Assembly: GCA_965212145.1 (NCBI GenBank)
Contig: CBDBUY010000003.1
Location: forward strand, 71,657 to 135,656
Length of the DNA stretch: 64,000 nt
Direction: 5' to 3'
DNA from: JAAEPI01 sp965212145
GTDB lineage: Bacteria; Bacteroidota; Bacteroidia; Cytophagales; Cyclobacteriaceae
Shown piece after piece: positions 1 to 7,072 of the stretch (the first letter of the stretch is position 1; each line of letters opens with the position of its first letter). The position numbers were made by a program, and so were the translations under genes. The notes below the pieces were generated by a model. The model saw nothing but the letters and a program-made list of their open reading frames with translations. It was not told the DNA's origin and searched no databases.

Positions 1-395
1 TCTGCAGTAAATGTCGAGGGCTCAAATTCCAGTGCGCCCATTCCACGAGTACCGATGAAACTGAGCTGCTCTACAGGATTCATGCTATCCCTTGCTCTTC
101 CATTTTGAGCCAGCCATGTACCGAGCAACCGGTTGCCGTATTTATCCGGCAGTACGTCAGCCAAAAGACCCGGAAGGCCTTTAAAGGTGTCGTACTCACT
201 ATCCTTTGGCTTCCGGAGTTCGGGAAAGGAATAAATGCGCCTACTGCTTGTAATTGGCATTTGCAATGGAGCTAGATCCCATCCCTTTGTAACAAAACCA
301 GGATCATATTCAAAGCTGCCCAACTGACGATCTTCATCCCATGCTACGGCACCAACGGTCTCATTCCAAATTTTTACGATTGCGGTTTTTACCAT
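1..395 (-). CDS. hipA: HipA-type serine/threonine kinase toxin, N-terminal part (cut by window edge)
   Basis: The frame begins with ATG at 395 and stays open for 131 codons to the window edge, so only the N-terminal domain is present. The visible protein matches the HipA N-terminal subdomain: a beta-rich start containing GAVAWDED, then LPGLLADVLPDKYGNRLL and the conserved NPVEQLSFIGTRGMGALEF stretch. HipA proteins are toxins that phosphorylate targets such as aminoacyl-tRNA synthetases and are neutralised by HipB. The start codon overlaps the end of the upstream hipB-like gene by 7 bases, so the two are translationally coupled in the usual antitoxin-toxin order. The kinase core lies outside the window, so activity cannot be judged. 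Confidence 0.9.
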   Translation of the reverse strand, partial: MVKTAIVKIWNETVGAVAWDEDRQLGSFEYDPGFVTKGWDLAPLQMPITSSRRIYSFPELRKPKDSEYDTFKGLPGLLADVLPDKYGNRLLGTWLAQNGRARDSMNPVEQLSFIGTRGMGALEFEPSTFTA

Positions 396-739
396 TCACT
401 TTCGGGCTTGTCGTTGGGTGCTTTCTTACCTCGTGCCCTAACCCTCTTATCTTGTTCGAGCTTAGCTAATTGTAACGGGCTGATTTGATCGTGGATTTGG
501 AAACTGTCCATGATATGCAGGAGTTCCAGAACACGAAGCACCTGAATCAGCGTAGGAACAGTTACCGTTTCTCCTTTTTCTAACAGACTCAACGTAGAGC
601 GACTGATTCCTGCCTGTTTAGCCACCTCGTTCTGTGTTCTGTTTTGCTCTATGCGATGCTGCTTGATAAAGGCACCAATGGTCTCTATCAGGGCCCTATC
701 ACTCATGGAATACCAATTGGTGTATGACATATCATTCAA
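389..739 (-). CDS. hipB: HipB-like XRE-family antitoxin/repressor
   Basis: The 116-residue protein has a helix-turn-helix of the XRE/Cro type at about residues 20-75, with the core QNEVAKQAGISRSTLSLLEKG, followed by a lysine/arginine-rich tail (RARGKKAP). HipB proteins bind their own promoter and sequester HipA. The gene sits directly before hipA with a 7-base overlap. Its upstream region carries three related palindromes (763-864), as expected for autorepression. ATG codons at 739 and 730 are both possible starts; the longer one is given. The C-terminal extension after the HTH is the part that in other systems contacts the toxin. Confidence 0.88.
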   Translation of the reverse strand: MNDMSYTNWYSMSDRALIETIGAFIKQHRIEQNRTQNEVAKQAGISRSTLSLLEKGETVTVPTLIQVLRVLELLHIMDSFQIHDQISPLQLAKLEQDKRVRARGKKAPNDKPESEW

Positions 740-762
740 TAAACTACCTATAAAGGTATAAT

Positions 763-864
763 GAATGGTTTGTCATGCAAATTTTATATTAATTATTTTT
801 TTTGAAGTGCATGGTATACCATTCATAAAGCACTATATACACATTTACGAATGCTATGCCATTC
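763..864. promoter_or_regulatory. Triplicate palindromic operator upstream of hipBA
   Basis: Three 16-base sites share the pattern GAATG-N6-CATTC: 763-778 (one arm imperfect), 809-824 (core ATGGTATACCAT at 811-822 is a perfect palindrome) and 849-864 (both arms perfect). They are spaced 46 and 40 bases apart, about four turns of DNA, so repressors would bind one face. HipB-family repressors use repeated palindromes upstream of their operon. Assignment to this HipB is inference from position. Confidence 0.7.
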
Positions 865-1187
865 ATTAAACAATGGCCTTTTAATAATTTAAATCAATAA
901 AACCTTTGCTCAAGTCAATGCCATAATCTGGCTTATTAAGCCAACACTGGATTGTATTCTGTAGCACTTAAGGTTTCTTCGGTGGGAACAGAAAAAACTG
1001 TTTTAAAAAATGATCTGCGCCTGCTTATTGAAATGGCCAGCCATCTTCAACACATGTTGCAAATCATCCTCTATCTCCTCAAGTATGCATAACCGTATAT
1101 AGCAATACGCCTTCTGAACCATTCTCCACCGGACTAAATCACTACTATTAATCAGATCTAAAGTACTTTAGACTCACAGCTGTCAAA
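865..1187. other. Intergenic region between hipBA and galE
   Basis: No gene is convincing here. A short minus-strand frame at 1003-1122 (39 codons from ATG, ending in EEIEDDLQHVLKMAGHF) has protein-like composition and stays open upstream of its ATG, so it could be a small gene or a remnant. The galE promoter must lie near 1130-1187, but no clear TAnnTTTG element is visible; TACTTTAG at 1163-1170 is only a near match. Confidence 0.35.
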
Positions 1188-2189
1188 ATGAAGAAAATAC
1201 TACTTACCGGAGGACTCGGTTACATCGGGTCGCATGTGGCCGTAGAGCTTGCAGCGCAGGGATACGACATTGTCATCCTCGATGACTTGTCTAATTCAGA
1301 GCTTTTCGTCCTGGATCGGATTCAAGAACTGACAGGTAAGTCAGTCGCATTTGAGCAGGGAGACCTACGAGATCAAGATTTTTTGAATGGATTCTTTGAG
1401 AAGCACGGCGTGGAAGGAGTCATTCATCTCGCAGCAAAAAAGGCTGTCGGTGAATCCATGAAGAAGCCGCTGTTGTACTATGATGTGAACGTTCTGGGGC
1501 TGATTAATCTGCTGAAATGTTTGGAATCTCACCCGGTTGAGAAATTCGTTTTTTCTTCTTCTTGCACGGTTTATGGATCGCCAGACAAACTCCCGGTCAC
1601 TGAGGAAACGCCGTTTGGAGACACTCCATCTCCCTATGGTAAAACGAAACAAATGTGTGAGGAAATCCTCCAAAGCGCTTCCTTGACAACTGGTTATGAT
1701 ATCGTTTCTCTCCGGTACTTCAACCCGGTTGGTGCACACAAAACGGCCAAGATTGGGGAGCTGCCCAAGGGTACGCCGAATAATCTGGTGCCTTTCATTA
1801 CCCAGACCTGTGCCGGAATTCGGAAAGAACTGAGCGTCTTTGGAGGGGACTATGATACACCCGATGGATCGGCGATCAGGGATTACATCCATGTCGTCGA
1901 TTTGGCTAAAGCACATGTGAAGGCGCTTAAGACCGAAACGGGAAAATTCGATACATTCAACCTCGGGACCGGTGAGGGCTATTCGGTTTTGGAGGTCATC
2001 AAGACTTTTGAAAAAGTGAACGACATCAAGGTACCATACCAAATTGTCGATCGGCGAGAAGGCGATGTGGAAAGCATCTATGGTGATCCCACCAAGGCGA
2101 ATGACGTTTTAAACTGGCAGGCCGAGCTGGGATTGGCGGACATGATGAGAGATGCCTGGAAATGGCAATTGGCACTGGGTGGAAGTTGA
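1188..2189 (+). CDS. galE: UDP-glucose 4-epimerase
   Basis: This short-chain dehydrogenase-fold enzyme interconverts UDP-glucose and UDP-galactose, feeding the Leloir pathway and surface polysaccharide synthesis. The NAD-binding GGLGYIG motif is at residues 8-14. The catalytic serine is in the SSS run at 123-125, with Tyr150 and Lys154 in SPYGKTK. The conserved RYFNPVGAH and RDYIHVVDLAKAH signatures specific to GalE follow. At 333 residues it is of normal length. The gene stands alone after a long intergenic region, and the next gene on the same strand begins 53 bases later. Confidence 0.95.
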   Translation: MKKILLTGGLGYIGSHVAVELAAQGYDIVILDDLSNSELFVLDRIQELTGKSVAFEQGDLRDQDFLNGFFEKHGVEGVIHLAAKKAVGESMKKPLLYYDVNVLGLINLLKCLESHPVEKFVFSSSCTVYGSPDKLPVTEETPFGDTPSPYGKTKQMCEEILQSASLTTGYDIVSLRYFNPVGAHKTAKIGELPKGTPNNLVPFITQTCAGIRKELSVFGGDYDTPDGSAIRDYIHVVDLAKAHVKALKTETGKFDTFNLGTGEGYSVLEVIKTFEKVNDIKVPYQIVDRREGDVESIYGDPTKANDVLNWQAELGLADMMRDAWKWQLALGGS

Positions 2190-2242
2190 TACATTTTCAT
2201 GTTGCCTGAGATTTCCGGTAACTTAGGATTTTAATCTTGGCT

Positions 2243-3457
2243 ATGAGAATTCTGATTTTGGCAGGGGCAATTGTCCTCGCATCTTGCTCTCCTTATTCTA
2301 CCGAAGAGGTTACCTGGCAATCGATCGAGCGAGACCTGCAAATTCAACTGATGCAAGCCGAAGTGGGAGAGGTCATCGTATTGCCAGAAGGCAATTTCAT
2401 GTTCACCAAGCCGCTGATCATTGATGGACTGACAGACGTCACCGTGAAAGGAGCGGGGATTAACAAAACGGTGCTGTCCTTCGCCAATCAATCTGCGGGA
2501 GCTGAGGGAATCAAAGCGGCCAATTGCAGAAATCTTGCTTTTGAAGATTTTACTATTCAGGATTCAAAAGGTGACAATATCAAAGTGACCGACACCAAGG
2601 GCATTCGTTTCACGAGGGTTCGTTCCGAATGGACTGGTGAGCCGCAGGAGGAAAATGGCGCCTATGCCTTTTACCCGGTGCTGAGCTCCAGGGTGATCGT
2701 GGAGGAGAGTATCGCCATTGGTTCGTCGGATGCAGGCATTTATGTCGGGCAATCTGACTCAGTGATCATCCGAAACAATGAGGTTTTCTTCAACGTTGCG
2801 GGCATAGAAAGTGAAAACTCCAGGTGGGTGGAAATCTACGGGAACAATGCTCATCACAACACGGGCGGAATTTTGATTTTTGATCTACCCGGGTTGACTC
2901 AGACGGGACATACAACGAGGGTTTTTGGCAACACGGTAAAATCCAATAACTACCGAAACTTCGCACCGGCTGGGAACATTGTTGCCACAGTTCCATCGGG
3001 TACTGGCGTGTTGCTCCTGGCCACTCGGAATATTGAAGTTTTCAAAAACGATATCGTTGACAACCGCACTTTGGGAGCGGGAATCATCAGTTACGAGCTG
3101 GTCAAAGCGATGGAAGCTGAAGGCGGATCACGGCTTGACTCAGCGATAAATACCGTGGACGCTAAGTATGACCCATTTCCGAACGATATCAACATCCACG
3201 ACAATCGATTCTCCAACAAGTATTTGTTGCCGACTTTTTCGAGCGATTTTGGATTGCTATTCTTCTCGGAATTTTTCTTTGATACGCCGGACATTGCCTT
3301 TGATGGGATTTATCCCGAGAGCGATTTCAAGATGTGCCTGAGCGGAAATGGAGACATCACGTTTATGGATTTGGATGGAGCGAATGATCTGGCAGGTCTG
3401 ACGAAAGATTGGAGCAAGTTTGCATGTGAAATGCAGGAAATCGGGAAAATATGGTGA
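2243..3457 (+). CDS. Parallel beta-helix repeat lipoprotein (TIGR03805-like)
   Basis: The protein starts with a lipoprotein signal peptide (LASC, acylated Cys15 from the ATG at 2243; an upstream TTG at 2237 is less likely). Residues about 55-330 contain repeated asparagine- and isoleucine-rich turns such as SVIIRNNEVFFNVAGIE and NIEVFKNDIVDN, the pattern of a right-handed parallel beta-helix. Proteins of this family occur next to a second exported family, here encoded by the following gene, whose start overlaps this stop by 7 bases. The function of the pair is unknown; beta-helices of this type usually bind or cleave polysaccharide. No catalytic residues could be identified. Confidence 0.85.
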   Translation: MRILILAGAIVLASCSPYSTEEVTWQSIERDLQIQLMQAEVGEVIVLPEGNFMFTKPLIIDGLTDVTVKGAGINKTVLSFANQSAGAEGIKAANCRNLAFEDFTIQDSKGDNIKVTDTKGIRFTRVRSEWTGEPQEENGAYAFYPVLSSRVIVEESIAIGSSDAGIYVGQSDSVIIRNNEVFFNVAGIESENSRWVEIYGNNAHHNTGGILIFDLPGLTQTGHTTRVFGNTVKSNNYRNFAPAGNIVATVPSGTGVLLLATRNIEVFKNDIVDNRTLGAGIISYELVKAMEAEGGSRLDSAINTVDAKYDPFPNDINIHDNRFSNKYLLPTFSSDFGLLFFSEFFFDTPDIAFDGIYPESDFKMCLSGNGDITFMDLDGANDLAGLTKDWSKFACEMQEIGKIW

Positions 3458-4482
3458 GGTCACTTTGCCTTGCGATTTTACTTGCCTCGTGTGGCGGTAA
3501 AAAACCGCCCCAGGAAATTCAAGAAGTAAGTCTGGGCGTCACTTTAAAGGACGACTACCCAAAATTCCTTAGTGAGTGGGGGCTTTTTGATAATATGACG
3601 GATTTTATCAGTCCCTCTAGAGATGCTTTCTTATACGAAATCAATTCGCCCTTATTTTCGGATTACGCACACAAAGCTCGGTTCATTCGTCTGCCTGAGA
3701 ATTCCAAAATCGGTTATGACGCGAATGAAGTTTTAGATTTCCCTGATGAATCTATTTTGGTCAAGCACTTCTATTATCCAAAAGATTTTAATGCCCCTGA
3801 ACAGAATTTGAAAATTCTGGAAACACGACTTTTGATCAAGAAAGAGGATGAGTGGGATGCCATCGTGTATCAATGGAATGACGAACAGACTGAGGCTGAG
3901 CGATTGGTGCTTGGGGCCGAGGTGCCAGTAGAATGGACAGATCAGCATGGGGAATTGCAGCGAATCAATTATTCCATACCATCACAACCACAATGCAAGA
4001 GTTGCCACGAGTTCAACGGCAAGTTGGTGTCCATTGGACCGACCATTCGACAGTTGAATCGGGGAGAACAACTTTCAAGCTGGTCGGCGAGAGGTCTGAT
4101 TGACCTGCCTTCTGAGGAGCTTCCAAGATTAGCAGACTATGAAAATGAATCTGAAATTCTTGATTCTCGTGCGCGTGCCTGGCTGGAGATCAATTGTGCG
4201 CACTGCCATAGAAAGGAAGGCCCGGCGAAGAATACGGGATTGTATTTGTTGGCGTCAGAAAAGGAGCCTTATCGTTTGGGAGTTAATAAACCACCAGTAG
4301 CCGCTGGTCGGGGATCAGCTAATTTGAAGTTCGGGATTGTACCGGGTAATCCTAATGAATCTATTTTAGTACACCGCATAGAAACAATGGAGCCCGGAGA
4401 GATGATGCCCGAACTAGGACGCAAGATGCAGCACGTAGAGGGGATTGCATTGATCCGGAAATGGATTGAAGAGATGAACTGA
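3451..4482 (+). CDS. Diheme cytochrome-like lipoprotein, HNE_0200/SO2930 family
   Basis: The protein has a lipobox (LASC, Cys14) and two CXXCH heme-binding motifs, CKSCH at 182-186 and CAHCH at 249-253, so it is probably an exported diheme c-type cytochrome. The C-terminal segment containing ESILVHRIETMEPGEMMPELG resembles the distal-methionine region of cytochrome c domains. This family is known to pair with the beta-helix family of the preceding gene, and here the two overlap by 7 bases. The physical coupling suggests one extracytoplasmic redox unit. The substrate is unknown; assignment to the pair is firm, function is not. Confidence 0.85.
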   Translation: MVRSLCLAILLASCGGKKPPQEIQEVSLGVTLKDDYPKFLSEWGLFDNMTDFISPSRDAFLYEINSPLFSDYAHKARFIRLPENSKIGYDANEVLDFPDESILVKHFYYPKDFNAPEQNLKILETRLLIKKEDEWDAIVYQWNDEQTEAERLVLGAEVPVEWTDQHGELQRINYSIPSQPQCKSCHEFNGKLVSIGPTIRQLNRGEQLSSWSARGLIDLPSEELPRLADYENESEILDSRARAWLEINCAHCHRKEGPAKNTGLYLLASEKEPYRLGVNKPPVAAGRGSANLKFGIVPGNPNESILVHRIETMEPGEMMPELGRKMQHVEGIALIRKWIEEMN

Positions 4483-4505
4483 CCTTTAAACTTTGACAAA
4501 ATAAA

Positions 4506-4760
4506 ATGGATAGGATTGAAATTTTAGGATTTATAGCGGCAGCTTGTACGACCATCGCTTTTCTGCCCCAAGCCGTGAAAACCTGGCGTGACAAACAAAC
4601 GAAAGATTTGTCTTTGCCGATGTTTTTGATTTTTAGCTTAGGCATAGCACTCTGGCTGATATATGGATTTCTCATTCTCAACTGGCCGCTGATCATCGCT
4701 AATTCCATCACATTCGTACTCTCAGGCACTATTCTTTACCACAAGATCAAGTACGGTTAG
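4506..4760 (+). CDS. SemiSWEET-family sugar transporter
   Basis: The 84-residue protein has three predicted membrane helices and the PQ-loop dipeptide at Pro21-Gln22 in AFLPQAVKTW, both hallmarks of bacterial SemiSWEETs. These form homodimers that let mono- or disaccharides move down their gradient through the inner membrane. The conserved WLIYG in the third helix region is also present. It follows the diheme lipoprotein gene by 23 bases and could be cotranscribed. Whether its sugar is a product of the beta-helix/diheme pair is speculation from position. Confidence 0.9.
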   Translation: MDRIEILGFIAAACTTIAFLPQAVKTWRDKQTKDLSLPMFLIFSLGIALWLIYGFLILNWPLIIANSITFVLSGTILYHKIKYG

Positions 4761-4883
4761 GTCTCAAAAGTCAGGAAGCCGATAAAAAGATCATTCTGAA
4801 AAATCCAATGTCCGATGTATAGGTGTATATACATTGAATTGTTAGTAACTTGTAATAGCGATAATCACACAACTTCTTGACGT

Positions 4884-5684
4884 ATGAAAAATTATCTTCT
4901 TCTTTTATCCCTCGTCGGCCTTTTGTTTTTCATTTCCTGTGGAGGTGACTCTGAGGAATCCATTCTGGATTGTGGCGGGTCAGATTTGGTAATCTCTGTT
5001 TCAAGTACTTCCAACGCTTCGTGTTCAGGAAATGGCACATTAGTCGTTTCAGCGACTGGAGGTTCAGGAAACACAGAGTTCTCAGTAGACGGCACGACGT
5101 TCCAAACCAGCGGAACCTTCAATCTTCCTGCAGGTACTTACACGGTGACAGCCATGGATCTGAACGGTTGTACTGATGAAATTTCAGCAACGATCGAAGC
5201 AGATCCGGGCACTTTGACGATAAGTGCCATTGCTAGCTCGACCTCAGGGTGTAAAGAGAGTAACGCGACCATCGATGTGGTGGCGAGTAGTGGAACTAGC
5301 CCATATATGTACAAATTAGACCAGGGAAGCTTCCAAAGCTCCAATCAGTTCACTGGTGTAGATTCCGGTGATCATACAGTGACGGTAATGGATGATGATG
5401 GATGCGAAGTATCAATGACCGAGACAGTGCTTACAGGTACTAGCTTGGATATTGATGTTATGCCCATCATTACATCGAATTGCGCAATAAGCGGTTGTCA
5501 TGACGGCAGCAGCGGATCACGACCAGACTTCAGAACAAAGGCAGGAGTAAGAGCAGAGTCAGATAGGATTAAAGTTCGGGCGGTGGATAACGGAACTATG
5601 CCACCAGCGGGTAGAGATCCTTTATCTCAAACCCAGAAAGATCTCATCGAGTGCTGGGTCAATGATGGCGCTAAAGACAATTAA
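4884..5684 (+). CDS. Lipoprotein with two SprB-like repeats and a C-terminal cytochrome-like domain
   Basis: A lipobox (FISC, Cys19) is followed by two tandem SprB-like repeats at about 31-105 and 112-182, each with a pattern like ATGGSGNTEFSVDG and AGTYTVTAMDLNGC. Residues 190-266 form a small cytochrome-c-like domain with CX4CH (Cys200, Cys205, His206), a possible distal ligand in GTMPPAG (Met239) and a closing ECWVNDGA helix. The expanded CX4CH spacing occurs in many such Bacteroidota/Planctomycetota proteins, and heme attachment is not assured. It is followed after one base by a YceI gene and then a DUF5777-like barrel. Confidence 0.75.
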   Translation: MKNYLLLLSLVGLLFFISCGGDSEESILDCGGSDLVISVSSTSNASCSGNGTLVVSATGGSGNTEFSVDGTTFQTSGTFNLPAGTYTVTAMDLNGCTDEISATIEADPGTLTISAIASSTSGCKESNATIDVVASSGTSPYMYKLDQGSFQSSNQFTGVDSGDHTVTVMDDDGCEVSMTETVLTGTSLDIDVMPIITSNCAISGCHDGSSGSRPDFRTKAGVRAESDRIKVRAVDNGTMPPAGRDPLSQTQKDLIECWVNDGAKDN

Positions 5685-5685
5685 T

Positions 5686-6216
5686 ATGAAAAGAATCGCT
5701 CTTATTTTAGGCCTGTTTCTGACACTCGGAGCAAATGCTCAGAAATACAAGGCTACTGAATCTCATATCCGTTTCTTCTCGGATGCACCCATAGAGGATA
5801 TTGAAGCCATCAACAAGGACGCTTCCAGTGTGATGGATTTGGAGACAGGAAATATGGTTTTTTCGGTACCCATCAAGAGCTTCACGTTTGAGAAGTCTCT
5901 GATGCAGGAGCATTTCAACGAGAATTACCTGGAGTCTGACAAGTACCCCAAATGTCTTTTTCTTGGCACCATGAATACGACTGATCTCTCAGAAGGTGAA
6001 AACGAGGTGACCGTATCGGGGACAATGAATTTGCACGGTGTGAAAAAGGAGATGTCTGCCACTGGGACCATGACCAAATCAGGTGATAAAATTGAAGCGG
6101 AGGCCGTATTCACGGTGCTGCTCGAGGACTACAAGATTAAAATACCACGGGCGCTGTTTCACAACATTGCCGAAGAAATAGAAGTGACCGTAAAATTCAC
6201 CTATGAACCGAATTAG
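5686..6216 (+). CDS. YceI-family exported protein
   Basis: YceI proteins are small lipocalin-like beta-barrels that bind isoprenoid or other lipid ligands in the periplasm. The Sec signal ends GANA-Q (residues 1-18), giving a mature protein of about 158 residues with the family features SHIRFFSDAP near the start and MNLHGVKKEMSATGTM at about 110-126. The ATG at 5686 is preferred because it places the signal peptide at the N terminus; an in-frame upstream ATG at 5662 lies within the preceding gene. It overlaps the next gene by 14 bases. The YceI, DUF5777 and cytochrome-like combination is seen repeatedly in Bacteroidota, but its role is not established. Confidence 0.88.
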   Translation: MKRIALILGLFLTLGANAQKYKATESHIRFFSDAPIEDIEAINKDASSVMDLETGNMVFSVPIKSFTFEKSLMQEHFNENYLESDKYPKCLFLGTMNTTDLSEGENEVTVSGTMNLHGVKKEMSATGTMTKSGDKIEAEAVFTVLLEDYKIKIPRALFHNIAEEIEVTVKFTYEPN

Positions 6217-7072
6217 CCTTTTTCTGCTTTCCACCTTCATTTGTTTTCAGCTCATGGCTCAAGACGAGCTTCTGGCATTGCTGGATGACCAAGAGGGTGA
6301 TGAATATGTTTCAGCGACGTTTAAAAGTACTCGCTTGATCAACGGTCACACGGTTGAGATTCGTTCTCATAAAGTACTGGAGGCCGTGATTAGTCACCGA
6401 TTTGGAGAGCCAAGAGGAATCAATAATTTCTATGGACTTGATAATGCCAATGTTCGATTGGCACTGGAATATGGCTTGGCGAAAAATTTGAACATCGGGT
6501 TGGGACGCTCGTCCTTTTCACAGGATGTGGATACTTATGCGAAGTATCGACTTTTTAGACAATCCAAGAAAACTCCTGTGACGCTGACGGCCTTTGGCTC
6601 GATGGCCTTTGTTTCTGCCCCTTACCTTGATTTTGTAGAGCGGAAGCACAGGTTTAAGTACACCGGACAGTTGCTTATTGCGAGAAAATTCAGCTCCAGT
6701 TTTTCGATGCAGCTGATGCCTACCTTGGTTCAGCGAAATTTGGTGCCAACCAATGATGATGACAATGGCTTAATCGCATTGGGAGTAGGAGGAAGGCTGA
6801 AAATCACGAATCGAACGTCTTTCAATGTGGAGTGGTATCCTCAGCTATCTGATTACAACGACCAGCGGTACAATTCATTTGCCGTGGGTTTTGATATCGA
6901 GACGGGAGGCCATGTTTTTCAGTTGCATTTGACCAATGCCCAACAAATGATTGAAGCCGGATTTATTGGCGAGACCTCAGATGACTTTATCCAAGACGGA
7001 CTTCACTTCGGATTCAATATTTCCAGAGTGTTTGATCTAGGTAGAAACAAGAAAAATTGGGATTCAGAATGA
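6203..7072 (+). CDS. DUF5777-like outer-membrane beta-barrel protein
   Basis: After a signal peptide ending LMA-Q, the protein consists of alternating amphipathic strands (NVRLALEYGLAKNLNIGLG, FSMQLMPTLVQRN, SFNVEWYPQLSDYN) typical of an outer-membrane barrel. HKVLEAVISHRFG near residue 57 and the GLDNANVRLALEYG stretch match DUF5777 proteins. It overlaps the YceI gene by 14 bases and ends inside the 3' end of the oppositely oriented TonB-receptor gene, sharing 9 bases. The function is unknown; the context suggests an outer-membrane partner for the upstream exported redox-like proteins. Confidence 0.75.
   Translation: MNRISLFLLSTFICFQLMAQDELLALLDDQEGDEYVSATFKSTRLINGHTVEIRSHKVLEAVISHRFGEPRGINNFYGLDNANVRLALEYGLAKNLNIGLGRSSFSQDVDTYAKYRLFRQSKKTPVTLTAFGSMAFVSAPYLDFVERKHRFKYTGQLLIARKFSSSFSMQLMPTLVQRNLVPTNDDDNGLIALGVGGRLKITNRTSFNVEWYPQLSDYNDQRYNSFAVGFDIETGGHVFQLHLTNAQQMIEAGFIGETSDDFIQDGLHFGFNISRVFDLGRNKKNWDSE

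Noticed and set aside
1..864. Mobile island suggested by the hipBA locus
   Set aside because: No integrase, transposase, terminal repeats or tRNA is visible nearby, and the island edge cannot be judged at the window end.
1365..2042. 225-codon minus-strand open frame inside galE
   Set aside because: It lies fully within a well-supported gene on the other strand, has no recognisable domain and is an antisense shadow.
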